From Forficula auricularia (taxonomy: Eukaryota > Arthropoda > Insecta > Dermaptera > Forficulidae): a stretch of DNA of 64,000 nt. The notes below the pieces were generated by a model that saw nothing but the letters and a program-made list of their open reading frames with translations, did not search any database and was not told the origin of the DNA. The stretch spans positions 620,001-684,000 of the forward strand of contig JALMQS010000267.1 of NCBI GenBank assembly GCA_024734495.1, written 5' to 3'. The translations under genes and the position numbers were made by a program. Of this stretch, positions 1 through 13,500 are shown one piece after another; within the stretch, counting starts at the first letter, position 1; each line of letters begins with the position of its first letter.

Positions 1-247
1 ATAATCCCCCACTTTAAAATCAGCTGGATATTTTTTTCGTTTGTTTACAACTTAATAAACATTACAAAAAGTTTCAGCTTTTCCGGTATTATTTTTTTAC
101 GTGTTTCGTGGCCTTCCCCCAGCTACACCCACCGGAGGTGCGCCAGCTGAAGGTCCATTTACTTACTAGTGACACCAAATGAAGCGAAGGAAAAAGAATT
201 CAGCTTTTCCGAGACCAGAAACTGAAAAAGTAGCTGGCTTCTGGCCT

Positions 248-330
248 AAAAGTGTCATTCCTTCTGTCTCCTCTCTCAAGTATTTCTCACACCAACTAAC
301 ACTGAGAGAGGAGAATGGAATGACACTTTG
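248..330. repeat. Imperfect inverted repeat
   Basis: AAAGTGTCATTCC at 248-260 with the following CT-rich stretch is the reverse complement of 301-329 (GAGAGAGGAGAATGGAATG). The arms are about 28 nt with a 20 nt loop. It lies in a CLCN7 intron; probably part of a MITE. Confidence 0.6.
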
Positions 331-539
331 TACCTCCTTCATTGACCTTTTCAAAATCCTGAAGAAGGACATAGGCTTTTGAAAAAAAATAAAGAGGAGA
401 AAAAGCTTTGTATAATAAATGACATCTTGTTAGATATAATTTTTCTCTTATTTGAATCTGCACTGTCTCATCCAAATCCTTTGATATTAATAATTTACTA
501 GTCCGTCTCCGAAAACTATTTCAAACTTATATATATATA

Positions 540-1286
540 CAGGGTGTTTCAAAAATAATACTTTTACAAACTCCGGGCATGGATTCCTTACACCAAAAGA
601 AGGATATAAGTTCATACGAAATATGTCCTATAATCCTTTATTTTCTCGTTATTCATTTATTAATGAGTTTAGGATTAATGTGTGGGCTGGAATTGTAGGT
701 GACTGTCTGGTAGGTCCATACGTTCTACCAGCACGTCTTACAGGTGTTGTCTACAGGGACTTTATCCAGAACACTCTTCCAGACTTACTGCACGAAGATG
801 TGCCCCTGCAAATAAAACAACAAATGTGATTTATGCATCATGGGGCTCCAGCAGATTTTAGTCTCATTGTTCGAGATACACTGACTGGTATCTATCATGA
901 CAGATGGTTAGGCAGAGGAAGACCAGTTCCATGGCCTGCACTTTCTCCCGACCTCAATCCTTTGGATTTTTATCTCTGGGGGCACCTTAAACTATTGGTT
1001 TATGGAGCTGACATCGACGTGTCATGGAAGCCTGCGAAACCATTCGACACCATCCCGGAGTATTTGAAAGAGTGCGACAGTCCATGATTCGACCTGTGCA
1101 TGCATGTCTAGAAGCAAGAGGAGGACATTTCGAGCATTTGTTATGAGTTTTGTGTGTTGACGTGCTATGAGTGTACCAATGTGTTGAACAGATCCTAACT
1201 AGAAAACAAAGGATAATGGGACATATATTCTTTTTGTGTAAGGAACCCATGCCCGAAGTTTGTAAAAGTATTTTTGAAACACCCAT
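540..1286 (+). mobile_element. DD41D-type Tc1/mariner element, decayed
   Basis: Terminal inverted repeats of about 100 nt (CAGGGTGTTTCAAAAATAAT at 540, its complement at 1287-1216). Between them is the C-terminal half of a transposase: INVWAGIVGDCLVGPYVLP (from about 680), the second catalytic motif MHHGAPADF (consensus MHDGAPAHF, so Asp is lost), and SPDLNPLDFYLWG with 41 residues between the second and third catalytic positions. A TGA at 827-829 replaces Trp, and a frameshift near 1026 moves the end (ETIRHHPGVFERVRQSM to the stop at 1146) into another frame. The N-terminal half is deleted. Non-functional. Confidence 0.85.
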
Positions 1287-1574
1287 ATTTCTACCTGTTC
1301 CGTTATTTCTATAGATAACATCATGGTCAACATTAAAATTTCTTCGATAATACTATACAAAAGCCTTTTTCATAGACATTCCATTTATCTATCTCCAATA
1401 AAATTAAAACTTAAAATTACTCATGAATTCTACATTTTTGAGCAACCTAAAAAAGTGTGTCGAGGGTTTACTCCTTGAAGAAATGATATGCATAATCAAT
1501 TTTCTTAAACATTTATTCTAAAGAAATTGATGAGACTCGGATAAATTATTTATTTATTTTTATCTAATTTTTAG

Positions 1575-4500
1575 GTTCTCTCAACTTATCATGGACACCC
1601 CGGAGAACTAAGCTATGCTGGTTTACTTAATTTTGGCCAATTCGACCCTCAATCAATTTCATACACATTTCAAGAACTTCCAGTATTTATGTTTATGGGA
1701 GCTATTGGGGGTCTTAGTGGTTCACTCTTCAACCATATAAATTTTCACCTTACTGTATTTAGAATTCGATACATTAGATCTCGATTTCTTAAGGTAATTT
1801 TAAACTTAATTAATTTCTTAAGTATTTCAATATTATTCTAGTATGTTAGATGAGAAAGATCACTTTACACTTAATAGTCAATTGAATTGCTCCGTGCGCA
1901 ACCGCGCTTAGCGCCATCCGTGGCCAAAAAAACAACTTCAGGTACAATAATAGTGCATAAAAGCAATATGCATTTACGAAAAATAATTAATTTCATAAAA
2001 AAATACAATATTTAAAAGGTAAAATAATCATAGATTTCCGTAATAAATAAATTTGTTAATAAACAATTATTATAAAATAATAGTTTGAAAAATAAAATTT
2101 TTCAATTAAAAAAAAATCTTTAAATATCCTTATTGATGGTTAACCTTCATGAAATGTCATTATTCAATCGATTTTAATAAACAAAAAGTTTGAAACAATA
2201 AAATTCATAGCTGGAATTTAGTGAAGTATTTTTTACAATTCGTCACAAAGCACTTGAAAACTTCTTATTTTACTTGAATTCATCATCAATTGATTCACTT
2301 TATAAGTTGAAGTAAAATAATTAAACACTTTTTGATTTAGTAAAGTACACGTTAATATACACAGGTGAATGCTAAATAAGGAGGTAGATTGTACCCGAAG
2401 TTCTTAAAAGTGTCACCTATGGCGCTGCCTCTGTTGCGCACGGAGCGAATAATAATGAATGAAATCTTAATTAATACATATTACTTATGGAAAAATATAA
2501 ATTCACAAATATAAAACATAATTTATAATATTATATTTACAGGTCTTTGAAGCCGTTTTAGTTGCCATAACAACAGCTACTTTGGGGTTTTTAATGACTT
2601 ATTCTTTAGACGATTGTCGACCTCTTGGACAAGACCCAACTATATCTCCTGTTCAAATGACGTGTGGAGATGGAGAATATAGTGCTATTGGAGCTATTTG
2701 GTATTTTTCATGATTAATAATCATATTGTCATTGATTTTAAAATACCTAATCATAATATAATAATAAAACTTGAGTAAGATACTAGGTAGGTTTCACAAT
2801 TTTTTTTTTTTTTTTTTTTTTTTTTGTGAAACCTACCTCGTATCTTACTCAATTTTTATTATTATTTTAAAATGTTTCACCTAGAACCAACACCTAACTC
2901 CTTAAAATTTACTAATCATAATAATTTAAGATCCCGACTTAGGTCGACCTTCACCTATCGAGTTTCCTAATTAAATTAATATTTTGATAATATAATAAAT
3001 AAACAAAACTTGATAGGGTCGACATCCGATTTCCCTGCTTAGCTATTTTTAATAAAAAAATTAAAGTTGTTAATTTTATTACATAAATGTAGTTATCGAG
3101 TTTCCGGATAAATATATTACCAATCGAGAGTAAAATATGTATATAAAATACCAAAGTTGGGGCGCCATCTTTTTTCCCTGCATAAGTCCAGGTAGACAGG
3201 GTATCAACAGGTAACTTCAAATTAGTATTTTGTAGTTATAGAGTTTCCTTTATTGTTATATATGAAAATGTATATAATTTTATTGCGAATTAATTAATTT
3301 ATTTATTTTATTTTATTTTTTATCAAAAATAGCTATGCAGGAGAATTGGATGTCGACCCTATCAAGTTTTGTTTATTAATACATTGTATTATCATAATAT
3401 TAATTTCATAAGGGAACTCGATAGGTGAAGGTCGACCTAAGTCGGGATCTTGTACTATAAATATTTATTTATAATTAAAAACTATTTCGCATGTCAACGG
3501 CCTCGCAATGATAAAAGCACCTATTTGCAGGCACTGTAAAACTGCGTACCAACAATCAGTTGGTATTTTTACAACCTTTCCAATCTCAGTCGTTTTGCGT
3601 GCATCCCAGTGGAATTATTTGGGGAGGCTTTAAAGGGGATACTGCGACATTTTTTCAACGCTTGAACCGCCATGGCTAAACTCTACAAGAGTATAGGGCG
3701 TATGTATGGATATAAGCTAGCCAATAAATATCTACATTTATTTATTAAATGTCTATTTTTGTAGATTTCATATTTTATCTATTTTCTATTTTACCATACG
3801 GACTGTGAACAGGGGCGGACGTTTACTTTAATTTTTTTTTAGACAACTTTAGACAATGAAGAAATCCTTATTTTATTCGATGCACTTGGATATACAAACT
3901 TTTATTTATATGGCTATAATATACAAAGGTTTTGTATACATTAAACATCAAACAAAAATCATTCTTAAATTTTAATTTTAATTATTTTCATTCTTTTTGG
4001 CCGCGAGCTACAGCTCATAAAAGCCATACCTAAATCCTCCCTTAAGTAAGACAAAGTATTTTAATCGTGTTTGAAAAAAGTGGTTTTTTAGAAAATTTTC
4101 AAATAGAGCTCATTTAATTTTGAAAAAAAAAAGAAGTAAATACACGACATTAAGATATACAAAAAATGTATTATTTAGTAATTTACAAAAAATTATATTT
4201 TCAAAGATATTAAGTATTATTTGAAAATGTCTGTTCTGTTAGTGAATCGGTGAAAATATTTATATGCCCTTTTTTATATTTAGTCATAAATATACTGAAA
4301 TAAAAAGAGATGAGTCGATTTTGATGGAAATTGGATTATGTGAAATTGACGTTTTCTCCTGACGCTTTTGACGTGAAAACAATTAAAATAATTGAATCTT
4401 TGGCCGATAGACCAAATTGTATTCAGTGACTTTTCTATGAAAAGAAGGGGAAAATCATTTACTCAAAATTGGGGGGGGGGGTTCTGGTCTAGTGGTTAGC

Positions 4501-7500
4501 GTCTCCACCTGCTAACCATGTGGACCAGGGTCGAGGCGTTCGGCTGATGGCTGATCCCCTGCTTTAGAGACAAATTTTAATAAAAAAAAATAACTGGTAT
4601 CGTAAATTGGCTTGAAAGGCCGAAAAGCCAAAAAAAATGAAATAAAAAAAAAAAAAAAATTGGAGGAGGGAATGTCAGGAAAAAAATATCTTTATTTAAT
4701 TTAATTTTAATATACGAAAAGGGGCAAGTGTATGGTAAAGTCTTATGGAAACCCTTGAGTTATTAGAAAATACATTTATCTTCTCTATATATATAAAAAG
4801 AGAAGGTATTCATTCACTGAACGACGTATAGCCCAAAGCCCTCGACTTAGAATAATGAAATTTAGAGTGCATATTCTTGTCATCAAATATAATAATTGAT
4901 TTTTTAATATCCAAATGTAAAAATCATTTCCAACCCAGAGACATAAGTCAATGACCTCACAAACTTGCCTTTTACCCAAACAATCCTATGTAAATAAAGG
5001 TCAACCCGAATTTCTTTCTGAATAACAGCTTAAGAGAAAGTGTCCTTTTAAAATAATTTGATAAATTCTGTCTCTCTGTTCAATAAACATATATAGCCTG
5101 TCATTCAATAAATTTTATTTAGTTACCTTCTGTATTTCCTGAAGATGGGTTGATAGCCCGAAATATATATATTGAAAAAGAAAAAATTTTTTATATCTTT
5201 TAATTTTTTAATTTTAATGTGAAATAAGTGACCCAGTATCCTTAACTCATAGTAAATCCATATTAAATAAAATATCTATTTACTCTTATCTTTATTAAAG
5301 ATGTTTCACCTTGCACCAACACCACAATCTCTACTGATTATGCATATTCTTTCTAAGATTTATGGCTAAGAAAGGATTTTGAAATTCAAACCCTAAAAGG
5401 AGAGGGCTCCCAAATGGGTTATCAGGGTTTTTCAAAATCTCTCATACCAGAAAATATATCGATATGTTTTTTTTGTTTAGAAAGGTGACGTATTAAAATA
5501 GAAAAAAATAGATTTGAGTATTTTGCCCTATTTGCCCCTGAAAGGGAGATATAATCATTTTGGGATAAATTTTTAAAGTGTTCTATCTCCTAAGTTGTTT
5601 TAAGTTTCAGTATTTATTATATCTCGGAAAGGGTTTTTTTCATTTTTTTGAAATTTGATCTCTGGACCAAAAAAGGGGAATTTTTGATTTTGAGCTCTTT
5701 AAGACAAAATTAAGGTGTTTTATTTTTATATTCATTTCTATAACAATAAAATTATTTTTATATTAAAATATTCATAAGTTATTCATTACATTTTTCTTTT
5801 TTAGGTTTCAAACTCCTGAAGCAAGTGTTCGAAGTTTGTTTCACGATCCCACTGGATCACATAAACCTTTAACATTGTCACTGTTTTTTATCTTCTATTA
5901 TCTTCTCAGTATTTGGACATATGGATTATCAGTATCCTCAGGTTTATTTATCCCATCACTTTTGACCGGCGCAGCATGGGGCCGACTTGTGGGAGTCGCT
6001 ATACAAGCTATTTTTCCCAATGTAAGTTTAAAAAGAAATTATAAAAAATAAATATATCAAAGAAAAAATTAATTATTGATTGTATAATAAATATTAAAAA
6101 AATACAAATCTTTAAAAAACAATCAAAAAACAGTTTGTTAGTGTAGTGGCATTAACTATGTCGTTTTTATATTCTTCAAAACTGCTGGAAGTTTAGTCAT
6201 TCCAAACAATTTTTGTGTGGCCGTTCTTTTTTTTCTGTCTCTTGATGAGGTCATAAAGGATGGCTTGCTTATCTCAGCCGTGTTTTTTTAAAAATTTTCT
6301 GTAAAAATTTAAAACACTAAGGAATTTTATTAAGTGTTGGATGATTTCCGGTTTTTTCTAATTTTTTATTGCTTCGACTTTTTCTAAAGTTGACTTGGAT
6401 CCCTTTACGGAAATCTCGTAATCCATAAAGTTTATTTAGTCTTTTCCAAGGTCGGATTTAAAAAGATTTACTTTTAAACCGTAGTTGTTCAATCTTTTTA
6501 GGACTTCTCTGAGATGGTTTTCGTGTTCCTCTTCAGATGAGGAGGCAATTAAATATCATCAACGTAGGGAAAAACAAAGTTGAGATCATACAAAATTTCG
6601 TTAAATAATTTTTGAAAGGTTGAAGAGGCGTTCCTTAGTCCGAAGCTCATTATATTGAATTCAAAAAGTCCGAAAGGTGTAATTAAGGCGGTTTTATGTT
6701 TGTCTTCTTCGGCTAAAGGTATTTGAAAATAAGCCTTGAGAAATGCTTTCTAAATTTTAGAAGATGCAACTTTTTTCTTTTTTTGCAAAAAATTTACCAT
6801 TGAAAAAGAAAGAAATTCTCTCGAAACGTTTGGCTTCGAATAAACGTGTTTTTTGATTGTTTTTTAATAAATAAATAAATAAATATACTTATATACATAT
6901 ATATTATTGATTTTCAGGCAGGATTAGATGCTGGAAAATATGCCTTGGTTGGCGCAGCGGCTCAATTAGGGGGGGTGGTTCGTATGACCATATCTCTTAC
7001 TGTGATCCTTATAGAAGCAACTGGGAATATAACATTTGGTCTACCTTTAATGCTAACATTAATGGTAGCTAAATGGGTAGGAGATTTTTACAACGAGGGC
7101 CTTTACGATATCCATATACAATTAAGTGGCGTTCCTCTTTTACCCTGGGAGCCTCCCCCATTAAGCACTACTGTTTATGCAAGTGAGGTAAGTCTTCTTT
7201 TTATACTAGAAAAAAAATTCATGTTTTTGATGCGTGATAAAATCATCAATAGTTTTAACAAAAATATTCATATAAATAAACATTCCAAAAAAAAGGGAAT
7301 CAATTTTTTAATTTAATTTAATTAATTATCTTTTAAAATGTAATTAAATATTAAAATATAGTTAGAGCTGGTCCGTGAATTATACCTAAAGAGACATGTT
7401 GTATACGACATTAGGATCTATTTTAATCAACATCAATTTCATATAAGAGGGTGTCCCGTATCACAATGATAAACCGTGAACATAGGCCAGTTTATGACGG

Positions 7501-10500
7501 TCCAGAACCTAAAAAAATTTTTTAATAAAAGTCTTATAGTTTTCGAGTTATAGGCATTTTTTAAAAAATGGTGAAAATCGCTATTTTTACAAAGCGGTTT
7601 GTTCTACAGCATGCGCCGTTTTCCTCATCCAACTCGCCAATTCTCTCTATCCAGAATGTTTTGTTCTTGTAGTTGCCTACTCGTCATTGCCTCATCTACT
7701 CCCTGTTTCCACGTTCGTCTCGGTCTTCCTCTTCTCCTCCGTCTTTCCGTGGGCATCCAGTTCCATATTTTATGAGGCCACCTATCTTCCGGCATTCTTT
7801 TGAGGTGTCGGTTCCATATTAATCTCTTCCTCTCTATTCTATCTATTATGTCATTTTCCATATTCATTCTGTCCCTTATAGTTGTATTTGGAATATGCTC
7901 CAATCTCAACACTCTCATCGCATTCATTTCGAGCGCTTATAATTTTTTTTCGTTTTTCTTGTTCATGTCTCATGTTTCCGAATTGTATAGGGCTATGCCT
8001 TCCACTATAGATCGATATTTTTTTTTTGTGTCCTGTTGGATCCCTTTGCTCCACCATACCCCATTCAGTTGCCCAATAGCTCTTCGGCCTTGACAGATTT
8101 TATTTTTAATATCACTCTCACAGATTGGCTCCTCGCAAACAGAATACCGAACGGTCGGCCCAGAAGGGGAAAAGTGGTTAAAAACTGTAAGGAATTTAGA
8201 TATTTGGGATTTGTCTTTAGCGAGGAGCCAAACTGTGAAAATCGCTACCCTGCCTTAAATAATGCCATGCTAGCCTACTAGACTTTGTTTTTACATTAAA
8301 GCTCATCAAAAAGTTTTAAAATAAGTCCTGCAAAAATATTTTTTTTCTCCAAAAGTATAGTACTTATTGTTTTATTGTGAATATTGGTCAATACCAGGAT
8401 TTTTCACGATTGCGTAACAAAAATTAAAATAAATAAGCTGACGTGTTCTGATGTGGCCATCCACTTGACTTTACCATACAACCTGGCCCCTCACTTATAT
8501 TTAATATTTAATAAAATTATTTATAATCATGTAGGGGAGGGGGTTAGTTTTTGCATTTTTAGACTCCTGGGGGCCCACTGATTATCTATACAAAATTTGG
8601 TTGAGTTTGGTCAAATGGCCTAGATTTTTAATTTTTAACCCCCCCTCCCTCCACCCCACCCCCCCTTAATTTTGGGTCGATATGCACAAAAATCTAATCA
8701 GCTCTTAATCTCAATGGACCGAAACTACGTGCAAAAATTGGTTTCGATATTCACACTAGTTTTTGAGCTAGCTCGACCACAAAAATTTGGTAATGCACAG
8801 ACTAACAGACATTTTGACAAAACAATTATTATCTCGAAAAATATAATTTTTTCGATGTTCACTTATTAGAGCTTTTTTGTAGAGCGAAATGCCATGGTTT
8901 CGCTTAATTTTTTTTAATCAAAATAGTTTCAGCCGTTTTTGAGATATTTCGAAAAAAAGAAGGAAAAAACCACTTTTTTCATGCACGATTACAATACTTG
9001 ACCATACCCTGTATGGTAAAATAAAAATATGTAAATTTGTAGCCACAGCATCTCATTATTTAAGACAGTGTAAATCGCTATGATTTTCACCATTTTCAAA
9101 AAAATGCCTATAACTCAAAAACTATAAGGCTTTTATAAATAAATTAAAGATTCTGGACCTTCATAAAATGACTTTTAAAGAGATAGGTATTGGTTCTAGG
9201 TGAAATATTTTTATTACTTCATACAATGGCCTATCCCCTGTTCACGGTTTATCTTCGTGATACGGGACACCGTGTATATTTGTTATATCTCAAAATTTTA
9301 CTTTAATTAAATTAAATACTATATTTAAAGTTTATTATTTCTTAATTTCAAAATATATTAAATTTATTAAAAAATTTATGAACTCCCGCTAACGTTATAA
9401 TTGATTGATGTACTCGGACAAGGCCGTTAATATTGTTAACATTGTTTGTCATTGATTAGCTCAAAAGATGGCTACAACCAATAGTCGAAACGTTAGCGGG
9501 AGTTCATAAATAAAAGCTGCACGTCTCTTATTTAATTAAACCCTTGCTAAATTAATACTACAGCTATAAAGAATTCCTAAAATAAAATTACATGTATACA
9601 CTAATAGGTAATGAGTCATCCTGTGGCAACGTTGAAAACAATAGAACGTGTGGGTACCATTATTCAACTTTTAAAGGAAGAAACTTACAACGGTTTTCCA
9701 GTAGTTGACCCAGAACCAGCAACGCCCACGGCGGTACCTGCTCCAAAGAATTCTAAAGTAAGTCAATAATTGTTATATATATAAAAAGACAAGGTGATGT
9801 TCCATCTATCAACCCACAGCCTAAACCGCTTGACCTAGAAAAATGAAATTTGGAGTGTATATTCTTTCAACGGTTTATGGGTGTGCTATGAAGGGATTTT
9901 TTGATATTCGTACCCTAAAGGGAGAAAGGGGGGGGCGAATGGGCCCCAAAATGTGTTTTTAGAGTTTTTCAAGATCTCTTAAACCAGAAAAGATATCGAT
10001 ATGGATTTAATTTAGAAAGGTCAAGCATTGAAATACAAAAAAACCTATTTCAATATTTGATCTATTTGTCCCGGAAAGGGAGATATAGTCATTTTGGGGG
10101 AAATTTTTAAAGTGCTCTATCACCTTGAATTTTAAAGTTTTAGCATTCAAATTTGGTACATAGGTTTATTAATGCCAAACTCGGGGAAGTTTTTATATTT
10201 TTTTGAAATTTGACCCCTGAACTGAAAAATGGGGGATTTTTGATTTTGTGGTCTAAAATACAAAAAGCTTCGTATCTTTCTTGCCCTGGACCAAATTCAA
10301 CCAAATTTTATATACATAATCAGTGAGCCACTAGAAGACTAGAAATGTAAAAACTAACCACCCAAAATGGGGGGGTCAAAAAAATGAAAATTCTTGCCCT
10401 TGGACCAAACTCAACCAAATTTTGTATAAATAACCTGTGGACCACCAGAAGGCTAGAAATGCAAAAACTAACCACCCAAAATGGGAGGAGGGTCAAAAAT

Positions 10501-13500
10501 GAAAATTCTAGCCCTTTCGACCAAACTAAGTGTACAAAATTTGGTTGAGTTTTAAAGGACTAGAATTTTCATTGTTGACACCCCCCCCCCCCGCTTTTTT
10601 TTGTCTGATATAATGTTTAAAACATATTTTTTAAAAATTATTTTATGTTCTTTTCAAAAATATATTCAGTTTTTTTCTAGTTAAACTTTTTCATTTTTTT
10701 TATACCTTTTCAAAATTTGGTAGATCTTTATGCCCCAGCCTGTATTAGAAATTAAATACTGAACTTACAGAATCTGAAGAAACCATTCGCCCCCCATGGT
10801 CGCTCCATTGCAGGATCGTAATCGGTCTCTCTATGGAGCTAGAAATGCAAAAACTGGGTGCGGGGGTGAGGGTCCAGGGGGCGGAGACGTCCTCCGAAGG
10901 CGGGCTTCCCAGCTAGTTGTTATATAAATTGTTAATGTTTTTATAGGTGGAAATATCGTAAAAGGAAAAAAATTAATTCTCTACAATAATAGAAAATCTA
11001 AAATTTTACATGTTCAATTTTTTTAGAATCCTTCAAAGAATCGACGTCATTACGAAACGCTACGAGGGTTAATTCTTCGATCACAATTAATTGTACTTCT
11101 AAAGAATAAAGTATTTAATGAAACAGCAGATATATGGACTTTTAGAAAATTATCTATACTAATGTTCAGAGATGAATATCCAAGATATCCTACTATTGAC
11201 GATTTAAATATAATTTTATACTCTTGATATGTTTTGATAAAAAAATTCAATTTTCGCTTTTATTTTTCAGGATTTAAATATATTGCCTGAAGAAATGAAT
11301 TATACAATAGATTTAAGGCCGTTTTTAAATCCTTCACCATATACTGTTCAGCATGTAAGTAATAACCTAAAAAAACCTAATAGTCTAAGATCGCGAGTTA
11401 GGTCGACCTTCACCTATCGAGTTTCCTAATGAAATTAATATTTTGATAATATAATGTATTAATAAACAAAACTTGATAGGGTCGACATCCAATTTCCCTG
11501 CATAGCTATTTTTAATAAAAAATAAAAGTTGTTAATTTTATTACATAAATGTAGTTATCGAGTTTGCGGATAAATATAATATATTACTAATCAATAGTAA
11601 AATATGTATATAAAATGCCAAAGTTGGATCGCCATCTTTTTCCCTGCATAAGTCCAGAGAGACAGGGTATCAACAGGTATCTTCGAATTAGTATTTTGTA
11701 GTTATAGGAGTTTCCTTTAATGTTATATACAAAAATGTAAATAATTAAAAAAATAAAATAAATCTAATAAATTAGATTAGATTAGATTAGATTAGATGTC
11801 GACCCTATCAAGTTTTGTTTATTAATACATTATATTGTCAAAATATTAATTTCATCAGGAAACTCGATAGCTAAGTTGGGATCTTGTACTATAATAAATT
11901 CATAGCCATTTAATATTTGAAATTATAAAGATAATACTATAATTATTTTCAAATGACATTTTTAATTAAATTATTTATTTTAAAATCTAGAATAAGAGAA
12001 AGGTCAATTTTAATTTTGGATCATAGTAGATAAATTTGTTTTAAAGAGTTCGCTCTCAGGAGTCGAACCCGAATGCCAAAATTTCTTTCCGAGGCAGTTG
12101 GCTTAACCTTCATACAATTTAAAAACACTCTCTTGTTATTAATTAAATAAAAAAAATGGACCTTCACTGAAAATTACCTTCAGTCGCCAGCTGAATTAAG
12201 TTGTCTATAACTTGATTGAAATTGACATCCTCTTTGGTTCAAATACCCTGAAGATGTGTGACAGGCTGTCCATATTGGGCGTCTCAGAGGCATCTGATCT
12301 GTCTTGGAATGAAAACATTTTCTCTGTGGCGAAATCCGCAGGAAAGAAAAATGGCTTCTTATTCAGGTCCAGTAGATTTTTCACGCCCCTGGAGCTTTTC
12401 AGCACAAGGCCCAAATCTTCCCATATCTCGAATACGGCTCGCATCTGTAGACAGAAGCCTCCAAGCATTATTTTGCCACCCTGGATGCAATTCATAAATT
12501 AGCTATCAGGTTAAGTGGGCATAAGAACTTTACCGTCTCCCCCGACTCGCTAGCTCATCGAAGAAGTGTTTCCGCGCTTTCCCTATGTTATAGATACTAT
12601 CACATAATGTACTCTGACGTGTTAAAGTCAGTAATTCCTCCCAAAGCCTGCTTTGCGCGATTCTCAACACTCTTTCGCGGTTAAATTGAAAAAGTGCCGG
12701 GCCAGTTTATTCTCCAATATGTTTGTCCCTATGTCTTCAAGGAACTGGCTTCCGTCTTTCCCGACACTTAAAACCTTCAAAACCTAGGTAACTAACACCT
12801 ACGCCTCCGCCCTTTCACTTGATCAATTTATATACTTCTCTTCGGTAATGCAAGGATCTTTCGAGATCTTTTTGGGCCGCATCTTCCTGGTGCGCCCCTT
12901 CTTGCATTCGATTACATTAAAAAAAAGCTGCACATATACATATATCTATTGGAAGTGTTTTCGTCTCTAGGGGAGGAAAGCAAATTTGGTACTCGGGTTA
13001 GATTTCTGAGGGCGAACCCTTTTGATATAAAACAAATTTATCTACTATGATCCAAGATATATATATATACCTGGTGAGTTTTTCTATATTAGACAGTCTT
13101 ATAACTCAAAAACAGTGGATTAAATGTAAAAAAGTTTCAAATAAAAGTTTATTTATATCAAGAGGGAAACTAAACTTCGCTATTGTTTGTCGACGTAGAA
13201 CAAGCTTTCAAGGGTATTTCAACGTCAAGTTCTGTTTTTCAAATGGAAACCTATATGTTTATTTACATATCCTTATTTTCCTTAAAAAACTGAATAACTT
13301 TTATTAGAATTATTTTTTTATACGACATCAATTAAACAAAATATTAAATCAATTAGATCTCAAAAAAATCCTAATAATGATTTTTAACAATTATTCAATT
13401 TAATTATCAAATATTTAATTTTTAAATAATTACAATATGACAACACAATAAAATGAAGCTTGCGAGGGTGTATTCCTATAAGGAACAGCGATTGCAATTA

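Larger units (their letters stand above)
7448..9272. mobile_element. TIR DNA element (GGTGTCCCGTATCAC ends) with nested insertions
   Basis: The left end GGTGTCCCGTATCACAATGA and right end, inverted, match for about 130 nt (AAACCGTGAACA, TATAGTTTTCGAGTTATAGG and so on). A half copy ends at 26478. The interior holds an antisense LINE fragment (7620-8250) and sequence like the Helitron interior (about 8520-8720). No transposase recognised; non-autonomous. Confidence 0.75.

Noticed and set aside
4478..4560. Possible tRNA gene
   Set aside because: Good A box but a degenerate B box and no closed cloverleaf; SINE-like A-rich tail follows.
2543..5804. Idea of an additional CLCN7 exon in the 3.1 kb intron
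   Set aside because: The flanking exons join in phase and match CLC-7 without a gap ([12 protein letters not shown]).
12205..12502. Overlapping open frames on both strands, about 96 codons each
   Set aside because: The plus-strand frame is the LINE RT fragment; the opposite-strand and third-frame versions are its shadows.
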